This document shows, piece after piece, positions 1-7,565 of a stretch of DNA of 18,240 nt. Under the pieces are notes generated by a model that worked only from the letters and a program-made list of their open reading frames with translations, searched no databases and was not told where the DNA came from. The translations under genes were made by a program, and so were the position numbers. Numbering within the stretch: the stretch's first letter is position 1; each line of letters opens with the position of its first letter. The stretch comes from QHXQ01 sp036389375 (GTDB taxonomy: Bacteria > Acidobacteriota > Blastocatellia > Pyrinomonadales > Pyrinomonadaceae): assembly GCA_036389375.1 (NCBI GenBank), contig DASVQA010000215.1:1-18240 (forward strand). Reading direction: 5' to 3'.

Positions 1-38
1 CCCCGCGCCGCGTTTCCTTGCGCCCCGCCATAAATTTC

Positions 39-68
39 TTGGCCCGCGCCCGGCAACACGGCTAGAAT
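39..68 (+). promoter_or_regulatory. Predicted sigma-70-type promoter of the umuD-HAD unit
   Basis: TTGGCC at 39-44 and TAGAAT at 63-68 are separated by 18 bases, placing transcription start near 75 and giving a leader of about 65 bases before the umuD start at 141. I looked for a LexA operator between here and the gene, both the CTGT-N8-ACAG and the GAAC-N4-GTTC forms, and saw none. SOS control is therefore not shown by the sequence. The -35 hexamer is imperfect, so this is a by-eye call. Confidence 0.45.
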
Positions 69-140
69 CGCGCTCGCCTTTCAGCCAACGTACAAACGGC
101 CCGCGAGCCGGCAAAGGGATTGATAGGGAGGGTTGACGTT

Positions 141-572
141 ATGAGCACGACAGTGGCGCACGTTTACTGGCCCGACCGCGCGACGCGCTATGCGCGCCCG
201 CTCTTTATGGTCTCGGTGTCGGCGGGGCTGCCCACGCCCGCCGAGGACTACATCGAAGGTCGCCTCGATCTCAACCGCCACCTCATCAAACACCCGGCCG
301 CCACCTTCTTCGTCCGCGTCGCCGGTGATTCGATGATCGACGCTGGCATTCATCCCGGCGACATACTCGTTGTTGACCGCTCGCTCGAACCGCAGGATGC
401 GAGCGTCGTCATCGCCATCCTCGACGGCGAACTGACCGTCAAACGCATCGCCCGGCGCGACGATAAAATCTTACTCGTCGCGGACAATAGCGCCTACGCG
501 CCGCTTGAGATTCAGCCCGACATGGAGTTTGAGGTCTGGGGCGTCGTCACCAGCGTCGTACATCATCTCTAA
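141..572 (+). CDS. umuD: UmuD-like SOS translesion-synthesis accessory protein (S24 LexA-type autoprotease)
   Basis: This 143-residue protein has the length and layout of UmuD, the S24-family protein that RecA-ssDNA filaments induce to cleave itself; cleaved UmuD' then activates polymerase V (UmuC). An Ala28-Gly29 cleavage site lies in the motif SVSAGLP. The Ser64 nucleophile is in GDSM, and the Lys101 general base is in ELTVKRI. There is no N-terminal helix-turn-helix, so it is not LexA itself. The start at 141 is chosen over an in-frame TTG at 120 because a purine-rich GGGAGGG (126-132) sits 8 bases before ATG. The cleavage site is Ala-Gly, where E. coli UmuD has Cys-Gly. No umuC follows; the next gene is a HAD hydrolase. 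The family call is strong, while a partnership with any particular polymerase is unknown. Confidence 0.9.
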   Translation: MSTTVAHVYWPDRATRYARPLFMVSVSAGLPTPAEDYIEGRLDLNRHLIKHPAATFFVRVAGDSMIDAGIHPGDILVVDRSLEPQDASVVIAILDGELTVKRIARRDDKILLVADNSAYAPLEIQPDMEFEVWGVVTSVVHHL

Positions 573-590
573 AATTTGCCCGACCCGCAC

Positions 591-1337
591 ATGACCAACA
601 CCGACGCGACCGAACAGCAGGCTGCGCTCCATCCTGCGCTCAGCGGCGTGCGCGCCGTCCTCTTCGACATGGGCGGCACGCTCGTCCAACCCGACTGGCC
701 GCGCCTTGCACACGCGGCTGCGGCCGAGGCGGGCCGCACTTTCACCGCGCAGGAACTCGAACGTGCGATGAAGGAGATGCTGTGCGCGGTTGACCACGAC
801 CTGCAACGCGGCCTCGCGCCCGCGCCCGACACGCGCCTGCGCCACTGGGTCTTCCGTCGCATGTACGGCGCGCTCGGACTTGATGCCGAAGCCTGCGGGC
901 GGCTCAGTGCGTTGCTCGATACGGCGCATGATGAACGCCATCTCTGGTCGCTGCTCGATCCGGACGCGCCGCACGTACTCGCCGCCCTGCGCGCGCACGG
1001 CCTGCGCCTCGCCGTCGTCTCAAACACAGAGGACGGCCGGCTCGCAGACCTGCTGGAACTCGTTGAACTAACGGCGCACCTCGATCTGCATCTCGACTCA
1101 TTCGTCGTCGGCGTGCGCAAGCCGGACGCCGCGATCTTTCAACTGGCGCTCAAGCAACTCGACCTCGCGCCCGACGAAGCGGCCTTCGTCGGCGACTCTT
1201 ACGGGCACGACGCGCAGCCCGCCATGACCGCCGGGCTGCGCGCGCTCCTGCTCGACCCGCTCGATCTCTACCCGGACAGCACCTGCCCGCGCATCCGCCG
1301 GCTTGCAGACCTGCTCGACCCTGCGGCCGTTGCGTGA
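591..1337 (+). CDS. HAD-superfamily hydrolase (subfamily IA-like phosphatase)
   Basis: The 248-residue cytoplasmic protein carries all four HAD motifs. Motif I is FDMGGT with the nucleophile Asp26, motif II is SNT with Ser144, motif III is Lys177 in VRKPD, and motif IV is GDS with Asp202. A helical cap domain lies between motifs I and II, the C1-cap arrangement of the phosphoglycolate-phosphatase and dehalogenase branch. The second motif-I aspartate, usually the acid/base in phosphatases, is Gly28 here. Substrate cannot be read from the sequence; a small phosphorylated metabolite is likely. The ATG at 591 starts 18 bases after umuD stops. An in-frame TTG at 576 is an alternative start, and neither has a clear ribosome binding site, so translational coupling to umuD is plausible. 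The sequence gives no functional tie to SOS repair. Confidence 0.85.
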   Translation: MTNTDATEQQAALHPALSGVRAVLFDMGGTLVQPDWPRLAHAAAAEAGRTFTAQELERAMKEMLCAVDHDLQRGLAPAPDTRLRHWVFRRMYGALGLDAEACGRLSALLDTAHDERHLWSLLDPDAPHVLAALRAHGLRLAVVSNTEDGRLADLLELVELTAHLDLHLDSFVVGVRKPDAAIFQLALKQLDLAPDEAAFVGDSYGHDAQPAMTAGLRALLLDPLDLYPDSTCPRIRRLADLLDPAAVA

Positions 1338-1340
1338 GGC

Positions 1341-1461
1341 GGGCGCGCAAGTGTTAATATGCCCGGCATCAAAGGCGCGCACCAGTTTTTCAGTCGCGCC
1401 ATTCTTCAGTTCAGCTCTCCAAAGTTGAGACGTACCCGGCCAGCGAAGGGCGCGCAAGTGT
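1341..1461. repeat. 14-base direct repeat in the leader of the scavenging operon
   Basis: GGGCGCGCAAGTGT occurs exactly twice, at 1341-1354 and 1448-1461. The first copy runs into the candidate extended -10 and the second lies about 30 bases before the symporter start. A paired operator is possible, but the motif is built from words common in this GC-rich genome; a related string occurs in the NagZ coding region near 3741. Confidence 0.35.
1352..1360 (+). promoter_or_regulatory. Candidate extended -10 promoter for the symporter-nagZ-namZ-nuclease operon
   Basis: TGTTAATAT at 1352-1360 fits an extended -10 (TG-N-TAATAT). A weak -35-like TTGCGT (1330-1335) overlaps the end of the HAD gene at a long 19-base spacing. 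Transcription would start near 1367, leaving a leader of about 125 bases. This AT-rich island stands out in a GC-rich gap of 155 bases that holds no gene. Confidence 0.45.
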
Positions 1462-1492
1462 GCGCCGCGCGCCGGCTGCGTGGTGAACGCGC

Positions 1493-3016
1493 ATGAAGGC
1501 CCTCGATCTGGCGATCATCTTCGGCTACCTGCTCGGCGTGACCGCGCTCGGCACTTGGTTCGGGCGCAAACAGGAGACGACGACCGACTACTTTCTCGGC
1601 GACCGCAGCGTGCCCTGGTGGGCGATTGCCGCCTCCATCGTCGCCACCGAGACTTCGACCATCACCTTCATCTCCGTGCCCGGCATCGCCTTTGCGCGCG
1701 GCGGCAACTTCCAGTTCCTCCAACTCGTCTTCGGCTACATGCTGGGGCGCGTCGTCATCTCGCTCCTGTTTATCCCGTCCTACTTTCGCGGCGACCTCCT
1801 CACGGTCTATCAACTGCTCGAACGACGTTTCGGCCAGCGCATCAAGATGCTGGCGGCCGCCCTGTTCGTTGTCATGCGCAACATCGCCGACGGCATACGC
1901 CTGCTGCTGACCGCTATCGTGCTCGCCGCCGTCTATACCACCTTTCAGCCGCAGACCAACGCCGAGACGGTCGTCGTCGCGTCCATCATTCTGATCGGCA
2001 TCGTGATGATCGTCTTCACCTATTTCGGCGGGATGGAGGCGGTCATCTGGATCGAGGTCGTGCAACTCGGCATCTATATCGGCGGCGCGCTGGCGGCGGC
2101 GGTCGTGCTTGTCAAAGGCATCAACGGCGGCCTGCCGGCGGCGCTCGCGCTTGGTACGCAGTTCAATAAATTCTCCCTCTTCGATTTCTCGTTCGACCTC
2201 ACGAAGACCTTCACCTTCTGGGCCGGCCTCATCGGCGGCTGCTTTCTAACCATGAGCACGCACGGCACGGATCAATACCTCGTGCAACGCTATCTCTGCA
2301 CGGATCGCCCACGCCGCGCCGCCGCCGCCCTGCTATCGAGCGGCGCTGTCGTGCTCGCACAGTTCATTGGCTTTCTCTTCATCGGCGTGCTGCTCTTTGC
2401 GTTCTACCAGCCGCACATCGATCCGGGTTACGCCAGCGCCGCCTCGACCGCTTTCCCCTTCGCGGGCGGCGACCGCGTCTTTCCAGACTTCATCACGAAG
2501 CATCTGCCGTCCGGTCTCTCCGGCTTGGTCGTCGCTGCTATCTTCGCCGCCGCGATGTCTTCGTCGCTCAACTCCATTGCCGCAACGGCCGTCAACGATC
2601 TCTACAAGCCGTTCAAACCCGACCGCAGCGACAGACACTATTTCCGCGTCTCCCATTGGCTGACGCTCTTGTGGGGTATCGTGCAGATCGCGGTGGCGCT
2701 AGCGGTGCGCCATCGGAATCGCTCGGCGCTCGATCAGGCGCTCTCCATTGCGTCGCTCATCAACGGGCCTGTGCTTGGCGTCTTCCTCGTCGGCACGTTC
2801 CTGCGCCGCGTGAGCGAGCCGCCCGCGCTCATCGGCATGCTCACGAGCATCGCCGTCATGCTCTACATCTACTTTGGCACGCATGTGGCTTGGACGTGGT
2901 ACGTCCTCATCGGCAGCGCCATCACGTTCCTAGTCGCGCTCGTTGCCAGCTTCGCCTTCGCGCCCGCGCCGGCCGCGCGCCGCGACGAACTTGCGCCGGG
3001 CGGCGCGGCCGATTGA
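1493..3016 (+). CDS. Sodium:solute symporter (SSS family), candidate importer of a cell-wall sugar
   Basis: This 507-residue inner-membrane protein has about 13 hydrophobic segments and the hallmarks of the SSS (SLC5-like) family, which couples sodium entry to uptake of sugars or other solutes. After the first helix comes the typical DYFLGDRSVPWWAIAAS stretch. GTDQYLVQRYL at 258-268 and MSSSLNS at 355-361 match the two classic family signatures. It is the first gene of a four-gene operon, and the next gene starts 14 bases after its stop. A stop codon at 1484 fixes ATG 1493 as the first usable start; the ribosome binding site is weak. Substrate cannot be read directly. Neighbouring NagZ and AmiE-NamZ enzymes suggest MurNAc, GlcNAc or a small muropeptide, which is inference from context. 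The C-terminus is Ala- and Pro-rich and cytoplasmic-looking. Confidence 0.9.
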   Translation: MKALDLAIIFGYLLGVTALGTWFGRKQETTTDYFLGDRSVPWWAIAASIVATETSTITFISVPGIAFARGGNFQFLQLVFGYMLGRVVISLLFIPSYFRGDLLTVYQLLERRFGQRIKMLAAALFVVMRNIADGIRLLLTAIVLAAVYTTFQPQTNAETVVVASIILIGIVMIVFTYFGGMEAVIWIEVVQLGIYIGGALAAAVVLVKGINGGLPAALALGTQFNKFSLFDFSFDLTKTFTFWAGLIGGCFLTMSTHGTDQYLVQRYLCTDRPRRAAAALLSSGAVVLAQFIGFLFIGVLLFAFYQPHIDPGYASAASTAFPFAGGDRVFPDFITKHLPSGLSGLVVAAIFAAAMSSSLNSIAATAVNDLYKPFKPDRSDRHYFRVSHWLTLLWGIVQIAVALAVRHRNRSALDQALSIASLINGPVLGVFLVGTFLRRVSEPPALIGMLTSIAVMLYIYFGTHVAWTWYVLIGSAITFLVALVASFAFAPAPAARRDELAPGGAAD

Positions 3017-3030
3017 CGGGGAAGGCAGTT

Positions 3031-4992
3031 ATGCATCATTCGCACACGCAGACCCGGCGCGGACGGGTTCAACTGAGCGGGCAGCGCAGACCGGGCGCGC
3101 TGAAACTCATCTCGTTTGCGCTCCTGTTCACGCTCACGCTCGCGCCGCACTGGCCGTTGTCTGCGCCGCAAGCCCGCGCCGCTGACAAGAGTGATGCGCG
3201 CGTGCGCCCGTATCAACGGCAGCCTTCGCGCGCCGCCTTGAAGTGGGCGGACGAGCAACTGCGGCGCATGACGCTGGATGAGAAGATCGGACAGATGATC
3301 GCGGTCGGGCTGAATGCAACGTTCATGAATCAGACGAGCGAGCAGTTTAAGGAACTGCGCCGGCAGGTCGAGCAGAATCACGTCGGCGGGTTGATCCTCT
3401 TTCGCGGCCCTGTCTATGAATCAACGCATCTGGTCAATCGCATGCAGCAGTTGGCCAAACTCCCGCTGCTGGTCTCCGCCGACCTCGAAGCGGGCGCAGG
3501 CATGCGCTTTGACGATACGATCAACTTTCCGTGGAACATGGCGGTGGGCGCGACCGGCAATCCTGAGTATGCGCGGCGACAGGGCGCTCTGACGGCGCAG
3601 GAGGCGCGCGCGCTCGGCGTGCAACAACTTTTCGCGCCCGTCGTTGATGTCAATAACAACGCGGCGAATCCGGTCATCAACGTGCGCTCTTACGGCGAAG
3701 ACCCGCAGGAAGTGGCGCGCATGGCCGCCGCCTTTGTGGCGGGCGCGCAAGCGGCGGGCGTCATCGCCACCGCCAAACATTTTCCGGGGCACGGCGACAC
3801 GGCCGTTGATTCACATCGCGGCTTGCCGGTCATCAACGTCCCGCGCGCGCGCCTAGACGCGGTCGAACTCGTGCCGTTTCGCGCGGCGATTGCGGCCGGC
3901 GTCGGCGCAGTCATGTCCGCCCACATCGGTCTGCCGCAGATCGAGCCGACCGTCATCAGCCCGCGCGTAGATCGGCAGGCGGGCACTTACGCGGACAGGG
4001 AAGTGATCGTGGAGCGCGCGACACTGCCGGGCACGCTCTCGCCGCAGGTGCTGAACGGGATTTTGCGGCGCGACCTTGCGTTCGACGGCATCGTCGTCAC
4101 AGACGCCCTCGATATGAGCGGGTTGACGATCTATTTTACGCAGGGCGAAGCGGCGGTGCGCGCCATCGAAGCGGGCGCGGACATGCTGCTCAAGCCCTCT
4201 GAACCCGATGCGGTTGTCGCGGGCGTGCGCGCGGCCGTGCAGACGGGGCGTCTGACCGAGCAGCGCATCGCGGATTCAGCGCGGCGGCTGCTCGCGGCCA
4301 AGTATGATCTCGGTCTCGTCAGGCAACGCATCGCGCCGCTCGAACAGATCGACCGGCTCGTCTCAAGTCAGGCGGCCGTCCAACTCGCGCAGGAGATTGC
4401 CGAGCACGCGATCACGCTCGTACGCGACGACGCGCACCGGCTACCTATCGCGGCGCTCAAACCCGACGCGCGCATCTTCAATCTGACGATCACGAACGGC
4501 GAGGATCGGCTCTTTATCGGGCAAACCTTCGTCGGCACGCTGGCTCACGCGGGCCGGCGCGTCGAAACCGTCGTGCTCGACGAGCGTTCGTCAGAAGCGG
4601 AAGTGAAGAGGGCGCTTGCTGGCGCAGAGGGCGCAGACCTCGTCATCGTCTCGATGTACGGGCGCGTGCGCACGGGGCAGTCGAACAGCGGCGCGCTGCC
4701 CGCACCAGGCGGCCGTGCGCTCGAAAAACTGATGGAGCGTAAAGCACCGCTCGTCGGCATCAGCTTCGGCAATCCGTACCTGTTGATGAATTTTCCCGAC
4801 CTGAAGACTTACCTGATCGCCTACGGCGACATGCCCAGCCTGCAACGCGCCGCCGCGCGTGCCGTACTCGGCGAGATAGATGTGACGGGGCGTCTGCCGA
4901 TCTCGCTGCCGCAACTCTACGCGCGCGGCACGGGGATTCAACTTAAAGCGCAGACGCGGGCAGCCACTAACGGTGCGCCCGTCAGTCAGTAG
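3031..4992 (+). CDS. nagZ: Secreted GH3 beta-N-acetylglucosaminidase, two-domain NagZ type
   Basis: The 653-residue enzyme should remove terminal GlcNAc from cell-wall fragments. A long basic N-terminus leads into a hydrophobic segment and an ARA-AD signal-peptidase site near residue 50, so it acts outside the cytoplasm. The GH3 barrel carries KHFPGHGDTAVDSH at 249-262, whose Asp260-His262 pair matches the general acid/base dyad specific to NagZ. TDALDM at 357-362 supplies the nucleophile Asp358. A second alpha/beta domain follows from about residue 450, as in the two-domain Bacillus NagZ; the E. coli enzyme lacks it. Start 3031 is preferred because GGGGAAGG lies just upstream, the signal peptide begins there, and longer in-frame starts would run through the symporter gene. 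The gene lies 14 bases after the symporter and 14 before the AmiE-NamZ fusion. A general GH3 beta-glucosidase is unlikely because of the dyad. Confidence 0.92.
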   Translation: MHHSHTQTRRGRVQLSGQRRPGALKLISFALLFTLTLAPHWPLSAPQARAADKSDARVRPYQRQPSRAALKWADEQLRRMTLDEKIGQMIAVGLNATFMNQTSEQFKELRRQVEQNHVGGLILFRGPVYESTHLVNRMQQLAKLPLLVSADLEAGAGMRFDDTINFPWNMAVGATGNPEYARRQGALTAQEARALGVQQLFAPVVDVNNNAANPVINVRSYGEDPQEVARMAAAFVAGAQAAGVIATAKHFPGHGDTAVDSHRGLPVINVPRARLDAVELVPFRAAIAAGVGAVMSAHIGLPQIEPTVISPRVDRQAGTYADREVIVERATLPGTLSPQVLNGILRRDLAFDGIVVTDALDMSGLTIYFTQGEAAVRAIEAGADMLLKPSEPDAVVAGVRAAVQTGRLTEQRIADSARRLLAAKYDLGLVRQRIAPLEQIDRLVSSQAAVQLAQEIAEHAITLVRDDAHRLPIAALKPDARIFNLTITNGEDRLFIGQTFVGTLAHAGRRVETVVLDERSSEAEVKRALAGAEGADLVIVSMYGRVRTGQSNSGALPAPGGRALEKLMERKAPLVGISFGNPYLLMNFPDLKTYLIAYGDMPSLQRAAARAVLGEIDVTGRLPISLPQLYARGTGIQLKAQTRAATNGAPVSQ

Positions 4993-5006
4993 AGTTCTCT
5001 GCCATC

Positions 5007-7520
5007 ATGCTGCTTCCATTACCTGCAACTCGCAAACAGCCGCGCCGCATAATTCCGTTTCGCGCGCTCGTCGCGTTGCTTCTGGTGCTTTCCGTCAGCG
5101 CGTCGGCGGGCACGCTGCCTGCCGCCTTGCCGGCTGCTGTCGGCATGTCGGCTGAGCGGCTCGCGCAGATCGATCAGGTTGTCGCGCAGTCCATCGAGCG
5201 TAAAGAGACGCCGGGCGCGGTGGTGCTGGCGGCGCGGCGCGGGCGCGTGGTGTGGCGCAAGGCTTACGGCGCGCGGGCCGTCGAGCCGCAGCGCGAACGG
5301 ATGACGACGGACACGATCTTCGATTGTGCGAGCCTGACAAAGGTGTTGGCGACGGCGACGAGCATCATGATCCTCGTCGAGCGCGGGCAGGTGCGGCTGA
5401 ACGACGCGCTGGTGCGCTACCTGCCTGAGGTGAAGGGCGAGGGGCGCGATGCCATCACCATCGAACAGTTGTTGACGCACCGGACGGGCTTTGCGCCCGA
5501 CTTTGATCTGAGCGAGCAGTGGACGGGCTACGACGAGGCGATCAAGCGGCTGGCTACCGAGCGTTTGAGAAATCCGCCGGGCACGCGCTTCGTCTATAGC
5601 GACATCAACTACATCGCGCTCGGCGAAGTCGTCCGCCGCGTATCAGGGTTGCCGCTCGACGAGTTTGCGCGCCAGCACATCTTCGTGCCGCTCGGCATGC
5701 ATGATACGGGGTTTCGCCCGGCCGCGAGTTTGCGCCCGCGCATCGCGCCGACCGAGCAACGACGCGCGCAGGCCGCCTATCTCGGCGGCCGGCCTGAAGG
5801 TGTGAGCGGCGCTGAAGGCGAACGCTGGCTGCGCGGCGAGGTACACGACCCGACCTCGTTCCGCATGGGCGGCGTCGCGGGGCACGCGGGGCTGTTCTCG
5901 ACCGCAGACGATCTGGCCATCTACTGCCAGATGATCTTAAACGGCGGCGCATACGGCGGCGCGCGCATACTCAGTCCGCTGGGCGTGGCGGCGATGACGC
6001 GCCCGCGCGCGGTCGAAGCGGACGGCACGGCGCGCGGGTTGGGCTGGGACGTGGCGAGCGGCTTCTCCGCGAATCGCGGCGACATCTTTCCGCTCGGCTC
6101 GTTCGGGCACACAGGCTTTACCGGCACTTCGCTGTGGCTCGATCCGGCGAGCGAGACGTTCGTCGTCTTCATGAGCAACCGCGTGCATCCGGACGGCAAA
6201 GGCGACGTGGGCGCTTTGCGCGGGCGCGTCGCTTCAATCGTCGCCTCGTCGATTACGGACACGAGCGCGGAAGCGGCGCGGGCCGAGTCGGCGCGCTTCT
6301 CGGCCGAGTTGCTGGCGAGCGTGGCGAAGTTGACGGGCGCGAACGCAGGCAGCGGCGGCGCGGCGAACAGCACGAGCGCGGCGGCTGACAGCGAAGTTCT
6401 GACGGGGATTGACGTGCTTGAGCGCGACGGGTTCAAACAACTCGCGGGCTTGCGCGTCGGGTTGGTGACGAATCACACGGGGCGCGACCGGCACGGGCGG
6501 CCAACGATTGACGTGCTACGCGCCGCGCCGAACGTGCGGCTCGTCGCGCTCTTTTCGCCGGAGCACGGCATACGCGGGGCGGCGGACGAGAAAGTTTCCG
6601 ACACGAAGGACGAGCAGACGGGGCTGCCGATCTATTCGCTCTACGGCGACTCGCGCCGGCCCACGCCTGCACAGTTGCAAGACCTCGATGCGCTGATCTT
6701 CGACATACAGGACGTGGGCGTGCGCTTCTACACTTACATCTCGACGCTCGGTTACTTGATGGAAGAGGCGGCGCGGGCGCACCGGCCCGTCTTCGTGCTT
6801 GATCGCCCGAACCCGATTGGCGGCGTGGACGTGGAAGGCCCGCCGGCAGACGCGGACAAGCTTTCGTTCGTCGCTTATCACACGCTGCCTGTGCGGCACG
6901 GCATGACGGTCGGGGAACTCGCGCGCCTCTTTAATGAGGAGCGCAAACTGGGTTGCGATCTGCGCGTGGTGCAGATGTCGGGCTGGCGGCGCGCGCAGTG
7001 GTTCGACGCTACGAACCTCGTGTGGGTTAACCCTTCACCCAACATGCGCAGCCTCAATGAAGCCACGCTCTATCCCGGCGTCGGGCTGCTTGAGACGACG
7101 AACCTCTCGGTCGGGCGCGGCACGGAGACGCCGTTCGAGCTTGTCGGCGCACCGTGGCTCGACGGGCAGCAACTCGCGGCTTATCTGAACGCGCGCCACA
7201 TCGCGGGCGTGCGCTTCGTGCCCGTGCGCTTCAAGCCGAACGCATCCGTCTTCAAAGACGAGGAGTGCGGCGGCATCAATCTGATCGTCACCGACCGCGC
7301 GCAGTTTCAAGCCGTGCGCGCAGGCATAGAGATCGCGGTGGCGCTCCGGCGGCTCTATCCGGCGGCATGGCAGGTGGATAAGGCGGCGCGTCTGCTCGTG
7401 CATGATGCAACGCTTGCGCGCATCAAACGCGCCGATGCACCCGAAGAGATCGTGCGCGCGTGGCAACCGCAACTCGATGAGTTTCGCAAAGCGCGAGCGC
7501 GCGTCTTGCTTTATCAGTGA
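5007..7520 (+). CDS. Secreted AmiE-like serine hydrolase fused to NamZ exo-beta-N-acetylmuramidase (GH171)
   Basis: This 837-residue protein joins two enzymes. A signal peptide (about 1-34, ending ASA) is followed by a class-C beta-lactamase/esterase-fold domain (about 40-415). It has the nucleophile Ser109 and Lys112 in SLTK, Tyr197 in YSD and His368 in HTG. A Gly/Ser/Ala-rich linker (about 440-461) leads to a complete NamZ domain, formerly DUF1343 (462-837), with NHTGRDRHG, SPEHGIRG (Glu519-His520), DIQDVGVRFYTY, DRPNP and GRGTETPFE. In Bacillus subtilis, AmiE and NamZ are separate proteins of roughly 440 and 410 residues, encoded together with NagZ; AmiE removes the peptide from MurNAc and NamZ then splits off MurNAc. 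Here both steps would be linked in one exported chain. Family membership is clear. The amidase activity of the first domain is inferred from the fusion and neighbours, and an esterase is the alternative. The upstream ribosome binding site is weak. Confidence 0.9.
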   Translation: MLLPLPATRKQPRRIIPFRALVALLLVLSVSASAGTLPAALPAAVGMSAERLAQIDQVVAQSIERKETPGAVVLAARRGRVVWRKAYGARAVEPQRERMTTDTIFDCASLTKVLATATSIMILVERGQVRLNDALVRYLPEVKGEGRDAITIEQLLTHRTGFAPDFDLSEQWTGYDEAIKRLATERLRNPPGTRFVYSDINYIALGEVVRRVSGLPLDEFARQHIFVPLGMHDTGFRPAASLRPRIAPTEQRRAQAAYLGGRPEGVSGAEGERWLRGEVHDPTSFRMGGVAGHAGLFSTADDLAIYCQMILNGGAYGGARILSPLGVAAMTRPRAVEADGTARGLGWDVASGFSANRGDIFPLGSFGHTGFTGTSLWLDPASETFVVFMSNRVHPDGKGDVGALRGRVASIVASSITDTSAEAARAESARFSAELLASVAKLTGANAGSGGAANSTSAAADSEVLTGIDVLERDGFKQLAGLRVGLVTNHTGRDRHGRPTIDVLRAAPNVRLVALFSPEHGIRGAADEKVSDTKDEQTGLPIYSLYGDSRRPTPAQLQDLDALIFDIQDVGVRFYTYISTLGYLMEEAARAHRPVFVLDRPNPIGGVDVEGPPADADKLSFVAYHTLPVRHGMTVGELARLFNEERKLGCDLRVVQMSGWRRAQWFDATNLVWVNPSPNMRSLNEATLYPGVGLLETTNLSVGRGTETPFELVGAPWLDGQQLAAYLNARHIAGVRFVPVRFKPNASVFKDEECGGINLIVTDRAQFQAVRAGIEIAVALRRLYPAAWQVDKAARLLVHDATLARIKRADAPEEIVRAWQPQLDEFRKARARVLLYQ

Positions 7521-7527
7521 GGCGTGC

Positions 7528-7552
7528 TTTTCATCATCATAGTTTTCATCAT
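7528..7552 (+). repeat. Tandem TTTTCATCAT repeat before the nuclease gene
   Basis: TTTTCATCAT occurs at 7528-7537 and again at 7543-7552, a 15-base period, inside the 45-base gap between the AmiE-NamZ gene and the nuclease. The stretch is strikingly AT-rich against its surroundings and ends directly at the AAGGAG ribosome binding site. It may keep the translation start unstructured or bind a regulator; neither is shown. Confidence 0.4.
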
Positions 7553-7565
7553 AAGGAGTAATGCG

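Noticed and set aside
2656..3030. In-frame N-terminal extension of the NagZ gene into the symporter gene
   Set aside because: The extension is the symporter sequence read out of frame. The signal peptide and ribosome binding site place the true start at 3031.
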